DNA of 64,000 bases from Sipunculus nudus (taxonomy: Eukaryota; Annelida; Sipuncula; Golfingiida; Sipunculidae): positions 38,212,676 to 38,276,675 of the forward strand of contig CM049311.1 in assembly GCA_026874595.1 (NCBI GenBank), read 5' to 3'. Both the position numbers and the translations under genes were made by a program. Positions 15,401 to 25,231 of the stretch are shown piece after piece; the stretch's first letter is position 1; the number at the start of each line of letters is the position of its first letter. The notes under the pieces are model-generated. The model did not search any database. It was not told where the DNA came from and saw only the letters and a list, made by a program, of their open reading frames with translations.

Positions 15401-17299
15401 AAAACATTTTATAAAAATCTTTATGACAGGTTAAATTCTTAATCTCCTTTTGTCTCATCAACACTTCGTACCAATAACTAAAGTATACACCTGTTTTCTT
15501 GGCTTTTTTTTGGGGGGGGGGGGGTGTTCTTAGATGGGCATGGAAGGTCAAATAAAATAGCATTAAAGAATCATGAATTAATCCATAGTTTTTGTCTTAC
15601 AACTTCTTTCCAGAAATCTAAGTCTGACAGGTCAAATGCGGCCCTGCAATACTGTTTAAGCGATCTTTGGTTTAGCTGATTTTTTTTTGGGGGGGGGGGG
15701 GGGGGGTATTTATGTTACATTGTTCTACCTGCACACATTGTAAAGTGACTATATTTGCATGTGACCAATGACCTTGGCTAGTATCAGTTTTATTGAAATG
15801 TTGTCCTGCAAAGACTGTTTTCTAAATTTCATTTAAGGTAGCATCCCTTGCGAACACAACTCCATTTTAAATCAATGCAGAAGCTGTAGACAATAGTATC
15901 ATGTATTATATTTTATCATATTAAACCTGGTGCTAAGTTCTCTGCTTTTTTTGTTTTTCCTTGGCTATGTTTTATTCTTGTTCAAAGATAAATTTTTATT
16001 TTTTTAAACAAAATTTAAAATTCAAGTGATGTGATGTTGCTCATGCTCAAACAATGATTTGCATACTTAACAGAAGTGCATTTTCTTCTCTATACATAGA
16101 TAAGTACTCCAAAGTTTGTTAAAAATATTATGAAATCTGGCCAATATAACATGGTCAAAGTATTTAAATATATATATTTACAAACTCTTTAAGTCATAAA
16201 TCTCAACAAGACCTATTTATAAATGTATAATACTTTCTATATGCACATAAACATTTAAGAGCTCTGTAGTCACAAAGAGTGGGAAAAAAGTTATCTCAAC
16301 TGCATGACTGATACAGGCATGAGAAGTAAGATCCTCATTAATAAAACAAATAGTTATAGGCAACAAGGAAAAAAAAAGAGATGGTCCTAGGGCTCCAACA
16401 TTATGCCTAAATCACAAAGGTTTGTCTGTTTTGAGAGAAAAAGCATGCTGCTGCAAGTTTTCACCAATTTGGCAGTTCTCCCTTCAAAATTTACCTTACA
16501 AGTTTCATTTGGCAGTCAGAGATTTCCACTTAATCAACAAATTTTATAAAAGCACACATTTACTGGAAATGTTTTAAAGTGGTATATCATATAATAGCTT
16601 ATTCTGCCATTATCAGAAGTGGATACCAGTACCGTTTTTAAGATACTGTTTTGCAAATGAAACATTAACAGATGGACAGAAAAACTGATCACAGTACTTC
16701 ACTTTCTACTGAGGCAAGAAAATAATGATTTCTGGATAATACTAAACCTTTTCTCTCCATATTCATTTTGGCAGGAGAATGAATATATGTTTGTGTTAAC
16801 CTTAAGATCCTTCTTAAGTTTTTTTTTATTTTCACAAATTTATAACTTTGCCGCACAACAAAATCTGAAAATATAAGTCATTTTCAGAATTGTAAGTTAA
16901 ATTATCATTTATCATGCATTCTCATGGTTTTATAAACTTCTAAGGTGGGCATAGTCTGAAAGAATTTAAAGTACTCAAACAGGGAGGCAGTTCAAACAGA
17001 ACTGCACTCGCCCCAACAGAGTATTTTGATTCACCTTGGGTGAGTGGGTTAACGTTGATGTCAAACCCTGGCTTTTGGAGAAAAAATTTGATCATTCTGT
17101 CCATTAGCCAATTAGAGTCTGCAGTTGGTTAGTTACAGGAACATCTCAAGTGTGACTGTAGGGTTCAGTTTACACTATCTCACCTACCATTCACTAAAGG
17201 TTTATCAGCAGAATTTCCTGTGCTGCCACGTGCTTTGGGCAGTTTATTTTGATCTTTCTTCTCAAATCTAAACTTCAACAGATTATTGACTGAGGCCAT
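158..17299 (-). CDS. SMARCAD1: SMARCAD1, SNF2-family chromatin remodeller (16 exons, 3' end off window)
   Basis: ATP-dependent nucleosome remodeller of the SMARCAD1/Fun30 family; family members act in the nucleus in heterochromatin maintenance and DNA end resection. Exons, 5' to 3': 17299-17188, 15394-15166, 14440-14262, 13174-12909, 11829-11733, 11330-11196, 10609-10521, 10151-10005, 9167-8932, 7687-7597, 7113-7014, 6288-6150, 5160-5025, 3816-3679, 3355-3257, 409-158. All junctions are GT-AG and keep one frame for 2445 nt (815 codons). Seen: N-terminal FRFEKK motif, two CUE domains (about 128-166 and 246-287), Ser/Asp/Glu-rich linkers, Walker A GLGKT (528-532), Walker B DEGH (632-635), LLLTGTP (657-663) and QLRKAANH in lobe 2. 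The human protein is about 1026 residues, so roughly the last 200-250 residues lie beyond position 1. The start has an ideal context (A at -3, G at +4). Confidence 0.97.
741..2193. repeat. Pair of direct repeats about 1.37 kb apart in SMARCAD1 intron
   Basis: Positions 741-826 and 2108-2193 carry nearly the same 86-base sequence (both include TTTTCCGTATCTCC, GATACCACCGTAC, ATTGCCGTGATTTTCGACAT). The interval holds a C16 run followed by (CA)n at 1434-1462 and copies of GATGCGATGAACG in both orientations (about 1717-1870). This looks like an inserted, decayed mobile element; no open frame is recognisable. Confidence 0.5.
3062..3210. repeat. Short tandem repeat of a TTTGTATTT-rich unit
   Basis: A 43-base unit (TTTGTATTTCTATTTGTATT plus TTCTAACCCAGCA) repeats from about 3138 to 3210, with a degenerate copy upstream. 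It lies in the intron before exon 16, close to exon 15. Confidence 0.5.
3257..3355 (-). CDS. SMARCAD1: SMARCAD1 exon 15 (residues 699-731)
   Basis: Encodes [20 protein letters not shown], the conserved linker between helicase lobes 1 and 2. Acceptor GTGTTTTCAG, donor GAG|GTTTGTATG; 33 codons in phase 0. Confidence 0.96.
3679..3816 (-). CDS. SMARCAD1: SMARCAD1 exon 14, motif III (residues 653-698)
   Basis: Encodes [20 protein letters not shown] and a MPDLF segment, i.e. SNF2 motif III and the brace helix region. Phase 0 at both ends; donor TCG|GTAAGTTAG. Confidence 0.97.
5025..5160 (-). CDS. SMARCAD1: SMARCAD1 exon 13, Walker B DEGH (residues 607-652)
   Basis: Carries [20 protein letters not shown], the SNF2 motif II with the catalytic DEGH characteristic of this subfamily. 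Acceptor TTTTTTTAAG, donor AAG|GTGAGAAA. Confidence 0.97.
6150..6288 (-). CDS. SMARCAD1: SMARCAD1 exon 12 (residues 561-606)
   Basis: Encodes [20 protein letters not shown] and [10 protein letters not shown] chose the donor AAG|GTATCA at 6150, rather than GTG|GTAGTT ten bases upstream, because only the later site gives VVVTSYNIAT with exon 13, matching the conserved VIVTTYN of the family. Confidence 0.94.
7014..7113 (-). CDS. SMARCAD1: SMARCAD1 exon 11, Walker A/motif I (residues 528-560)
   Basis: Starts with [19 protein letters not shown] and continues to [11 protein letters not shown], covering SNF2 motifs I and Ia (ATP binding). All residues of the P-loop are intact. Acceptor TATTTTCAG, donor GTATGTAAA; exits in phase 1. 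Confidence 0.97.
7597..7687 (-). CDS. SMARCAD1: SMARCAD1 exon 10, motif Q and start of Walker A (residues 497-527)
   Basis: Encodes [19 protein letters not shown] and ends in ILADEM. This is the SNF2 Q-like motif and the lead into motif I, which is completed by GLGKT at the start of the next exon. Acceptor GCTTTCAG, donor GTGAGTCTC. Confidence 0.97.
8120..8510. repeat. Degenerate copy of tandem-core repeat family C in SMARCAD1 intron 9
   Basis: Phrases such as GTGACCTCATTTCAGCTTTCC, TTAGAAGTTTCCAGG and GATTTGTGCCC recur in the units at 52.8-56 kb and 62.8-63.1 kb. This is an old, diverged fragment. Confidence 0.45.
8932..9167 (-). CDS. SMARCAD1: SMARCAD1 exon 9 (residues 419-496)
   Basis: Predicted helical segment ([19 protein letters not shown]) followed by a Ser/Lys linker leading into the ATPase domain. 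The acceptor was set at CCTGCAG before GCTGAGAAG because it restores frame with exon 8; the donor AG|GTGAGAG leaves phase 2, matching exon 10. Confidence 0.92.
10005..10151 (-). CDS. SMARCAD1: SMARCAD1 exon 8 (residues 370-418)
   Basis: Encodes [20 protein letters not shown] and an [10 protein letters not shown] end. This matches the conserved pre-helicase helical segment of SMARCAD1 (FLQDASIGEL...PQCSQKKA...LRPFNSWE in human). Phase 0 at both ends; donor GTAGGTATA. Confidence 0.95.
10205..10460. repeat. Two degenerate tandem units in SMARCAD1 intron 7
   Basis: The phrase ATATTGAGTGGTTCAAAA occurs twice about 150 bp apart, with flanking GTGTGTCAAACTTAATG / GTGTATCAAATTTCATA. Similar wording appears at 57.4-57.6 kb, so this is a fragment of the same dispersed family. 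Confidence 0.45.
10521..10609 (-). CDS. SMARCAD1: SMARCAD1 exon 7, acidic linker (residues 340-369)
   Basis: Short exon encoding a Glu/Asp/Ser stretch ([18 protein letters not shown]), comparable to the acidic DSEYDSGSDVG-type linker upstream of the helicase region in vertebrates. Acceptor GTGTTTCAG, donor GTAATTAAT; exits in phase 0. Confidence 0.92.
11196..11330 (-). CDS. SMARCAD1: SMARCAD1 exon 6 (residues 295-339)
   Basis: Basic then acidic linker, with [20 protein letters not shown] as its most structured part. No domain assigned. Acceptor TATTTATCAG, donor GTTGGTC; phases 1 and 1 match the flanking exons. Confidence 0.9.
11733..11829 (-). CDS. SMARCAD1: SMARCAD1 exon 5, second half of CUE2 (residues 263-294)
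   Basis: Encodes [20 protein letters not shown] and a short helix, completing the second CUE domain begun in exon 4. Acceptor TTTTCTTCAG precedes it; donor GTGAGATGG follows. It exits in phase 1. Confidence 0.93.
12909..13174 (-). CDS. SMARCAD1: SMARCAD1 exon 4, acidic linker and start of CUE2 (residues 174-262)
   Basis: Ser/Gln/Glu-rich linker with a PPKKRARP nuclear-localisation-like motif, ending in [15 protein letters not shown], the first helix of the second CUE domain. The open frame continues past the exon, but the donor GTTTGTGA and the fit to exon 5 place the end at 12909, in phase 0. Confidence 0.93.
14262..14440 (-). CDS. SMARCAD1: SMARCAD1 exon 3, first CUE domain (residues 114-173)
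   Basis: Contains [11 protein letters not shown] and ends in [12 protein letters not shown], the MFP-type entry and C-terminal helix of a CUE domain, a three-helix ubiquitin-binding fold. In human SMARCAD1 CUE1 mediates binding to KAP1. Acceptor TATCTTTCAG ends before 14440; donor GTCAGT follows 14262. Confidence 0.94.
15166..15394 (-). CDS. SMARCAD1: SMARCAD1 exon 2 (residues 38-113)
   Basis: Low-complexity Ser/Asp/Glu-rich segment with a basic KKYKRPR patch followed by [12 protein letters not shown], probably a nuclear-localisation and phosphorylation-rich region. Acceptor TTTGTTCAG abuts 15394; donor GTACG follows 15166. It enters in phase 1 and exits in phase 2, matching its neighbours. 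Confidence 0.93.
17188..17299 (-). CDS. SMARCAD1: SMARCAD1 coding exon 1 (residues 1-37)
   Basis: Begins at ATG 17299-17297 in context GTGAAAATGG. It encodes [15 protein letters not shown] and a basic, Gly/Ser-containing tail. The FRFEK segment matches the conserved extreme N-terminus of vertebrate SMARCAD1, which supports this start. Donor GT is at 17187-17186; the exon ends one base into a codon (phase 1). Confidence 0.93.
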
Positions 17300-17320
17300 T
17301 TTCACCTGTGAAAAGAAAGC
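17300..17320 (-). promoter_or_regulatory. Splice acceptor just upstream of the SMARCAD1 ATG
   Basis: Read on the minus strand, a pyrimidine-containing tract followed by TTTTCACAG ends six bases before the ATG. The exon would therefore begin at 17305 with GTGAAA, and at least one noncoding 5' exon should lie to the right. This is a sequence-based inference; no transcript was seen. Confidence 0.6.
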
Positions 17321-20300
17321 TATCATTATTTCATGTCAGAATTCCAATTTTAAGTTAAGCATACCTGAAGATAGATCTTTTGTATTTGTTTATCATTAAT
17401 GATTGTGCTGAAATAATTAGAGAGATAACAATCAAAACTTTACCATAGATCATTATAGTCTGTTCCACTACCCTTTCCACCTGATTTTTCTAGAGATTAT
17501 CTCCACATAAGACAAAATTGCGAAACATGGTTTGCACCAATGGCAGAGAGAGGAAAGGTGCTTAATTTTTGGTACCCTACCTGCTTACAATATAAATATT
17601 ATTCACTTTACAGCCTGTTTGACATGTATCATATACATTGGTGGTTCACGGCATCCTTAACAAGTGACCATTGTTTATCCTCCTTGGATATGGATATAAA
17701 TTAATGTGACGTAACAGTGAAGCGTGTGCACAAGGAGAATACAAGTCTCACTGTGCACAAGTGTCGGCAGCTCTTGACTATTGATTGAGTGGCTTTTTTG
17801 TGGGTCACATTTATTAGATGTCATCACTGTTCCCCGGGATGCCCATTAGATTGACTGTGTTGTGATCTGTAGGAACTCATTTCTGTGCAGTCATTGTAGT
17901 TTTTTGTTTCTTATGCATGTGTAGTAGTAGTAGTTTTTGTTTCTTTCTTTGTAGGTGATATGTTCAGTTTTCTGATGATTAAAGCCCTCGCTAGGGTTCA
18001 AGAGTGAATTTGAGTTATCCTTGCTATCTTCTCAATCACCACAGATTGTATGCAAGATGTCGCTACAGACTATTTACTCATAAATAGTTTTAAATTGTTT
18101 ACAGGAAAATGACATGAGGTAGGTTTTCATTTCCAAAATAGTTAATTACGCATTTTCCTCTTTCTGCTCTAGAAGCAAAAAGTTTTGGCGTTCTTCGACT
18201 TGTGAATAAATTATCACGAAAAAACAGGTGGACAGGGGTGGTGGAAAAGACTGCATAGTAAAGAACAGTACCTTAAATGTTGATTGGCATAGTGTTGTTA
18301 TATGTCAAGCTACAGCTGTATTACTGTGGTTGGTCTCCATAACTGAATATAATAATTTTAAAAGCACCCAAACATTAACAATATGACGATGACCTAGAAG
18401 AACAACAAAGGAGTGGAAAGTCCTATTCATTATTTTTGACAGCTAATATGAAATGTTTGATATTCACAATATGATATCAAGCATTGCTAAGGGGTAACAT
18501 AAAGGATGTGCTGTATTTAGTATTGACAATATTAATCTTCAGCCTTTTTTCCTGTGATCCGCTCACATGAACAGTCATTTTTCAGCGCACTAGAGCGACC
18601 GGGATACCTGTACTTGGTCACAGGAAGAGACGGGCTTCGTGAAACAGGGGTCTATGATCGTAGTTAATTAACACTTATCACTACACATTGAACACAGGGG
18701 TTAGGAACAGATTATATGTTTGTATGTGTAACACTTAATAATTCTTGTGTGGATTGTCACAGGAACATGATGAAAGTCAGTGAACTAGTTGATAAGCAGT
18801 GGTCTTAAATCTGTCCAATTTATGTAAACATAACCAGTTACCAGTATTATATACATATAAGCAACCCCAGTCGCTAGAATCAACATCTGCACTTGCTGTC
18901 ATGGCTATCTTCAGTATTCTTACTTGGTATAGGTCAGTAGCAGGCCGATGCTTGGCCATTATGACCACCTCGAAGTTGTGTTAGCCTTATGTCATGCATG
19001 TTAAGAATGCAACCATGGAGGTCAGACCCCTGTCACACAAAGATTAAATACTGCTACACAGGAAGTCAGACCCCCGTTGCCTACAGCACTGCATTAATTT
19101 TATTAAAATTACAAAGTCTTACCACAATACTCCACTAGTATTCTCAACAGACAATAAGGTATGATTTTACAATAGGTGTGACACCAGTATTAAGATCAAA
19201 TGGAAATGCCTGGCGCCTAAAAATGGTGATTAATAATGTTAAAAGTTTCTCTTCTATCTCATGTGATACATTCTTTAGTCCATTCCACCAACCATGTCTC
19301 TTATTTTTCGCGATATTTTGAATAGGAATTAACACAGAACAAAGACTTTTGGTAAGGATTTAAATTAGAATGCAACTAATGTTCACACTATGTTTTATGT
19401 AAAAAGGCCTATAATGAAAATAACCATTCACAAAAGCATGAAGCACCTGTAACATCAACAACTGATTTATTTGTCTAGAGGAAATTGTTGCATTAACAGC
19501 ACGGCAGACATCTTGCATTCGGTGGCAGTCCTGCATAATGCTTTTGGGCTGTGTACTATAATGTTCATATTTTCACTTCCTTGGTGCAAAGTAGTGCCTA
19601 TAATATAAGAACAGTAATGATTTTCAGTGGTCAAATGTACAATACACATAGATGTACAGAACATTAATCAATGGATATATGTTAAATCTAACAGTTATGT
19701 AAGGAGTGTTATAATCACTGATAACTGCAGGGGCAATCTACGGACTCCACATTGCGTCAGTCATGATGTAAGTTATTTTACATCAATTTCCGCTAACTTC
19801 ATACAAAATTAGGTCTTTTTTTATCAGCATTTGCCGTACTTCAGGTGTAAAAGATGTAGAGAAAGGGACTGTACCCCTGAAAGCTTGTGTCAAGAGTGAC
19901 AACACCAGCTAGTCTACATTAAGGTATCATATGTCTACTTCACTTACTCATATATACAGACTAGCACGGCAATTCAAACCTTATATACTGCTATGAACAC
20001 ACATTGGAAATCCAGGACGCGAGGTAGAGAAGAAAATGTGAAAAAACATAGCGACACGTTTGGTGGAATGGAGTACAGTATATCGCTAGTACTTGCTTTG
20101 TTTTTCTCTAGCCCAATCCTCTTTACTCCCTTTAAACAGTTTATTAAACCAAGGAGTTTACAGGACTTGAGTGTAAACTGTCAGAAGCCCCGCCAGGCCC
20201 CGAGTGTCAGTTGTGTGCTAATTGCAATTAAGACCTGATAAGCCCATTAACTCTATTGTGTGTCCATTGTGCCGCAGTGTCAGCCCAGCGGCGGCATGGC

Positions 20301-22185
20301 CTTTGATAAAGCGAGTCTGCTAGATGTTTCTTCCGATGTCCACTGTAGCTCGCTGAAGCGGAGAGGAAAATATATCCAGTAACTGAGCAGTAAATCACTG
20401 GAATAACATTGATCGGTATTATGAATGCGCAAATGGTTTGTTTTGTCAAGAATTATGCAAAAGAAATATATCTAGAGAGGTCTCATGTTGAGGAATCACT
20501 GGATCGATTTTGGCATAGATGCGGTCACTCTGCATCAACTTCTACCGAAATTCATGACAGATGACCGGTAAGTGTAAACCTTACTTTCCTTGAAAAACTT
20601 CCGAATTATAAAATTTTGGGTAACATTTCACACTTCTGACAGGATGACTTTCATTTTAATGGATAACAGTGAGCCATCGCCCGCTGTCACTGTCGGTGTT
20701 GTTCTCTTATTATCGCCCATGCTATAGCTGAAGCATCATTAGCAACGACAGCTACACACACATTTCACACACAAATGAAAATATGGTGTAAAATCTTACG
20801 ATTGTTCTAATATTTACATTAAATAGATTAAGTACTACCGGTGAAAACTCAGATATTAGACACAATGGGGGTCTCCAAGAACTAACGAGCTGTTCCGAAG
20901 TCACCCCGAAGGTGGGTCTCTCACGCTGTATCAATTAGTGCCGGGCTTATCAGGGGCATCTGTTTTTGCCTTAGAGCAGCGAGTTTTATGACCCCCGTCA
21001 GCAACATCAGACACCAGTGGACACGGCCAGACTCTCACTTGATACTCCACTGATCCCTGTAAACTCCTTGATTGAGCCATATATTATGTCCACCTATTGT
21101 AAAATAATTTATCAATTAATGGCATTTTCTAGCTTCAAATTATAAGTTAAATGAGTTTTTCGTCATAGATACCAAACACACTGGTGTTTCGTGGACCCCA
21201 GGTCACAGAACATTGGGACCACTGTTTCGTCTTGCCTTGGTGCAAGGCTGAGAATTACACACCAGGTGACCCGGGCTCCATACTCAGCCTTGAGTATGTT
21301 CTTACGAAATATCGTAGCGGTCCTTCTGATGTATCAGAAGGAAAGAATAAAAGAGTAATTAAGAATAAGATGCAGCTTAAACTATGTTCACTCTACCTAT
21401 ATATCCTTTATATATCAGTTTCCATACATGTGGAGTCTCCTGTTTATGTTATATATGATATAACAGCATTTTATCATGAAGAGAAAAGCAGAAGACCATC
21501 ACTGACACAGCCATGTTGCTGAGGCATGAACTCTGGTCACCCATGACCTGACCTGTGACCTGACCTCTGGTGTACCAGAGTAATTTATTGCTAATAAATC
21601 TATTAAAAAAATCTTATTTCATGAATAATACTTATGAGTAAATGATAATATATGGCTTCAATAAGTCCTTTATAAGTTTATGGCTATATCATTTAAGGTT
21701 TTAACAAATTTGCCTATGGAAGTTATGGAAACAATATTTACTATAATTTATTTGGAACAATAATCAGAGGACAACTTTTCTCATATCAATAAGGTCAAGG
21801 ACAGGGTCATGTGACAAAAGATAAACATGTCCGCATGGCAAGCTAAAAAAACCCACAGGAGTTGAAATCTTAACAATTACCTTATAAGGGCACTTCTACA
21901 TAATTTATTTTACTCCAGAACAGGTTATTAGCCATTATTGGTAAGAAATTTGCTAAATTGCCTCCATTTTCTTTGTTTATTTTGCAAATATCCCAATATA
22001 CCCCTGCTACGCTTTTCCATAAGAGGATCCCCATAACTGAAATCTCATTTCAGTTATGAACCCATAACAATGTTTCGTCTTGGTTTAGACGTAAATGATA
22101 TGATATATTCAAGCCAACATGTAAGCCCATGACTTACTCTTACCTTAGTTTCAACATAATAACAAAGATAACTGACTATACGTAC
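17310..22185. other. Intergenic or SMARCAD1 5' intron; no supported gene
   Basis: I see no conserved protein-coding segment on either strand. Short open frames here (for example near 20485 and 21184) have donor- or acceptor-like edges but do not join in frame. The stretch probably contains the first SMARCAD1 intron and its promoter. Confidence 0.5.
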
Positions 22186-22310
22186 CGGTATGGTCTCTCG
22201 GTTCACTAGATATGGTCCTTCTAAGATTTTGACATGCCGCGAAATGTGCGAGCTAAGCAAATGACCGGTGGGCGATATTTAGGGAATCCGTACGCACTGC
22301 AACCGGAAGA
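22186..22310 (-). promoter_or_regulatory. Candidate SMARCAD1 promoter and noncoding first exon
   Basis: A CpG-richer patch than its surroundings, containing an ETS-type CCGGAAG (around 22301) and, on the minus strand, a donor-like CCG|GTACGTA at 22185. A noncoding exon here would splice to the acceptor at 17306. This rests on composition and one splice-like motif only; the exon could be elsewhere. Confidence 0.22.
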
Positions 22311-22929
22311 CACGAGAGAAAATTATCCTTAATCTATGATTTATACATTTACCACTTAATTAAGGTAAATAAATGATAAAACAGAAAACTGTTAAATTAA
22401 ACTTCCTTGAGCCAAAAAAAAAAAATCCGAAGACAATGGTGGCGCATTCACTAACCTTCGGGATTTTTTTTTATCAGAGGCAGGTATGGTACCGAATGGT
22501 ATCAATAGTGTTTCCACGAACTGTAGTGAATCTGGTTTCTAAAACAGACACACCGTGGCGCTGCTTCACCCACCAATTGGCCACCCTTCCATCAGAGGTG
22601 TTTCTAATCAAACAAACCTTTTTCAGTTACACACTTTGGGACGGCCGGGACTACTTATCTCAACTGTCAAACTTTAAAAAAAATTCACATTTCAAGGAAA
22701 CTCCTTCACTTTAGATTTCACACGTGCATGCTTACAAAAAAAAATACTTATTCCGTAGAACCCTTACCATAAAAAACACCCAGAACAACAGCGTGGATAT
22801 CAGATATGGTGTTATAGAGTCCTTCTTTAATGACTCAAATCAACAAATCTAAATTAAGTATTGCCATCCAAATGAGTAGTCTCCTGAACATTTTGCATCA
22901 AGCTAAACGAGTCCAAAATATTCAGAAAT

Positions 22930-23246
22930 TAAGATTCAAAGGAGTCAGTAGATTTGTTTACATGGATGTTAAAGTCAAACGTATACATGATCAATAACTG
23001 CAAGTCTAACTGCGCATGTATTATTCTCTGATTTAAGAAGAACCTCAACCAGTTCGAAAGGCCAGTATGGTGAAATTGAGACTGGTTTTGATAATGATGG
23101 TAATGCCACCTCCTTTCCGACCAGACCTGAGAAATGAAGTACACATAACCACTGAGGTGGCGACAATTCCTGTACATGGTCATACTCCTTCAACCATAAT
23201 AGTTCTCTTTATGGCCATGCAGTCAATATCATTATCAACTTGGATG
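22930..23246 (-). pseudogene. Non-LTR retrotransposon endonuclease fragment (middle part)
   Basis: Minus-strand reading gives DNDIDCMAIKRTI followed by RSGRKGGGITIIIKTSL and, in another frame, VLLKSENNTCAVRLAVI. This is the GRGGGV-type region of the APE endonuclease of CR1/Jockey-like LINEs. It is broken by stops and frameshifts. It continues the fragment at 25232-25322, from which it is separated by an inserted repeat. Confidence 0.6.
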
Positions 23247-23457
23247 TCTGCAGCGTAAACATGAATGTAGGTGGAAGCACCTGTCATAAAATCAAGAAAG
23301 CTGTCCAAGATGTATAAATTTAAGGTGGATAAAGGCCAAAACACACTGGCACGGGCGGCACGCGGGTGGCAAGCGGTCACGCAGCAGGTACGCGGCAGTT
23401 TTTAAACACACTGACGCGGGCGGCAAGCGGCAATTCCAGTTCGAGTGGAAGACCTCG

Positions 23458-23610
23458 ATGAAGGTCATATATTTGGCCTACATACATAAGATAGGAAGGA
23501 TGAACAACAGTCCGGAGCCTGAATCAAGTGATGAGGATGACATACTTCTACCATATCTAATCCGATTAAAATCTATGCAGAAAAGGAAACAATTAACATT
23601 TTATATATAA
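23458..23610 (+). pseudogene. Possible N-terminal remnant of Harbinger transposase
   Basis: Short frame of 50 codons with PEPESSDEDDILLPYLIRL followed by a Lys/Arg patch, resembling the acidic, Leu-rich N-termini of Harbinger transposases. No DDE catalytic region remains. Its position near the left terminal repeat and its plus orientation fit the usual layout. Confidence 0.35.
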
Positions 23611-23629
23611 ACATTAACATTAAATACAG

Positions 23630-23739
23630 TGGGGTCAATTGTTCTTCCAGGGTGGGGGGGATGACTTTGTTTATATATACAGACACGCATATACATGTAT
23701 ATATATATACCTTTTTCAGTGCCCCCGAGTTACATTCAG

Positions 23740-23791
<52 letters not shown>

Positions 23792-24068
23792 GTAACATAT
23801 ATATAATTATTATATATAAAACTTAATCTTATTTCAAATAATTATAATGATTTAGAAATAAGTTTTTTTTTAATTCTAAGCAAGGTTAAGATATAACATC
23901 TTTTAATAAATGGATCCAAAGCCTTTTAATTTTGTTTTTTAATTTATTTTATATGCAATATTATAATATTATTCTCTGAAAAGTGGGGGGGATGATTTCA
24001 TTGACCATCCCCCCCTTGCCAAAAAGTGGGGGATATATATACCCCCCATCCCCCCTATATTGACGCCC
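23630..24068. mobile_element. Inverted-repeat insertion with (TA)n tract inside the Harbinger element
   Basis: The left edge, GGGGTCAATTGTTC followed by GGGTGGGGGGG, mirrors the right edge, CCCCCCTATATTGACGCCCC. A (TA)n microsatellite lies inside at about 23742-23786. No coding capacity is visible. It is probably a small nonautonomous DNA element. Confidence 0.45.
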
Positions 24069-24152
24069 CTGATTAAATATATTGCTGTCCACATGCTGCT
24101 TTTGGAACCGGTTTGCTGCACGGCAGACGGAGTACACAGGTTACATACTTAC

Positions 24153-24294
24153 CAGACACACCTAATTCTGTACCAATGGCGTTCCATATATTCACTGCCT
24201 TCCCTACGTCTCGGTAGGAAGGGTCCTCGCAGTTACATAAGGAAGGTCTCTTTTGGACCTCAATAATTAATCTGTCAATCGGAACATTTGACAT
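24153..24294 (-). pseudogene. MADF-domain (Myb/SANT-like) exon of the Harbinger element
   Basis: From ATG 24294 the frame reads MSNVPIDRLIIEVQKRPSL, continuing through YRDVGKAVNIWNAIGTELGVS to a clean donor G|GTAAGT at 24152. The IIEVQKRPxL...YRD...W..IG pattern is the N-terminal half of a MADF DNA-binding domain. PIF/Harbinger elements typically carry a Myb/SANT-like accessory gene besides the transposase, which fits. The downstream exon is not found. Confidence 0.6.
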
Positions 24295-25231
24295 CTTCCC
24301 CACGTGTCGATGTGACGACCTTGTTGGTAACACGTGACTAGGAAAACCCTATTTTTCTTGTAATGTGACGTCAGTATCGGAAATCCCCCACGCGACAAGC
24401 GCGCGGCAAGCGGCAAAAATCGCTCCGGGAGCGATCGCAGACACTCGCCGCGTGGCCGCCTGCGTGCCGTACGCGTGCCGCACGCGCCAGTGTGTTTTGT
24501 CATAAGTCATATATAGGGAAGCGATTTTTGCCGCCCGCATGACGCACGCGTGCCGCCCGCGCCAGTGTGTTTTGGCCTTAAGTCAAACCAATGCCAAGAT
24601 ATGAGTGATTTTATCCCAAGGCAGATGAACAGATGGACGCTGAACAAAAATGGTTGCAGGTGGCGCCACCAGTTTTGCGTATGATAAAGAGCTATACACA
24701 TGCAAAATTTCGGCCCAATCGGTCAAACGGTTCCCGAGATATGAGCTTGGATGTCTGCAACGTAAACGTGAATGCAGGTGGCGCCACCTGTCATAAAATC
24801 AAGAAAGCTGTCCAGGATGTATACACATGCAAATTTCAGGTGGATAAATCTAACCAATGCAGAGATTTGGCAGATGAACAGATGGACGCTGTGCAAAAAT
24901 GGTTGCAGGTGGCGCCACCATTTTAGCGATGTTATAAAGCTATCCAAGGGCTACATTTGTGCAAAATTTTTAGCCTGATCGGTCAAACGGTTCCCGAGAT
25001 ATGTGGGTTTATGTGTGGAAAAAGACGCATAAATGGACGCTGGGCAGAGAGGAAAGGTCAGAGGTCAACCAAAAATTAGGGCGCAGCAGTTCACATCTGA
25101 CCCTATCATAATTCCGAATTTCAAAAAATTCTGCCCAGTGGTTACGGAGGAATTCTCCGGAAACCTTTGCGGCGGCGTCCGACTGAAAACATAGTATCCG
25201 CAAAACTCTGCTTTGGCGGATATAATAATAG

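Larger units (their letters stand above)
23333..24578. mobile_element. PIF/Harbinger DNA transposon remnant with TAA target duplication
   Basis: The ends are AGGCCAAAACACACTGGC and its exact reverse complement, flanked by TAA at 23330-23332 and 24579-24581. Removing the element restores the family B phrase GGTGGATAAGTCAAACC. A 3-bp TWA duplication is the hallmark of PIF/Harbinger. Subterminal copies of the GC-rich GCGGGCGGCAAGCGGC motif lie inside both ends. It carries two opposed coding remnants (23458-23610 plus, 24153-24294 minus). At 1246 bp it is too short to hold a full transposase. Confidence 0.75.
23247..25231. mobile_element. Tandem-core element, family B, interrupted by a Harbinger element
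   Basis: The 5' end is truncated. The copy starts with GGATGTCTGCAGCGTAAAC, carries core units with AGGTGGCGCCACC at 24658, 24776 and 24907, and ends with the family 3' hairpin at 25194-25223 (GTATCCGC ... GGCGGATAT). The stretch 23333-24578 is a later insertion. The element itself sits inside a LINE endonuclease. Confidence 0.65.

Noticed and set aside
20485-21522. Two-exon plus-strand gene (ATG at 20485, donor at 20577, exon from about 21171)
   Set aside because: The longest reading of the second piece needs a phase that the first piece does not provide; the in-phase join stops early and resembles nothing known.
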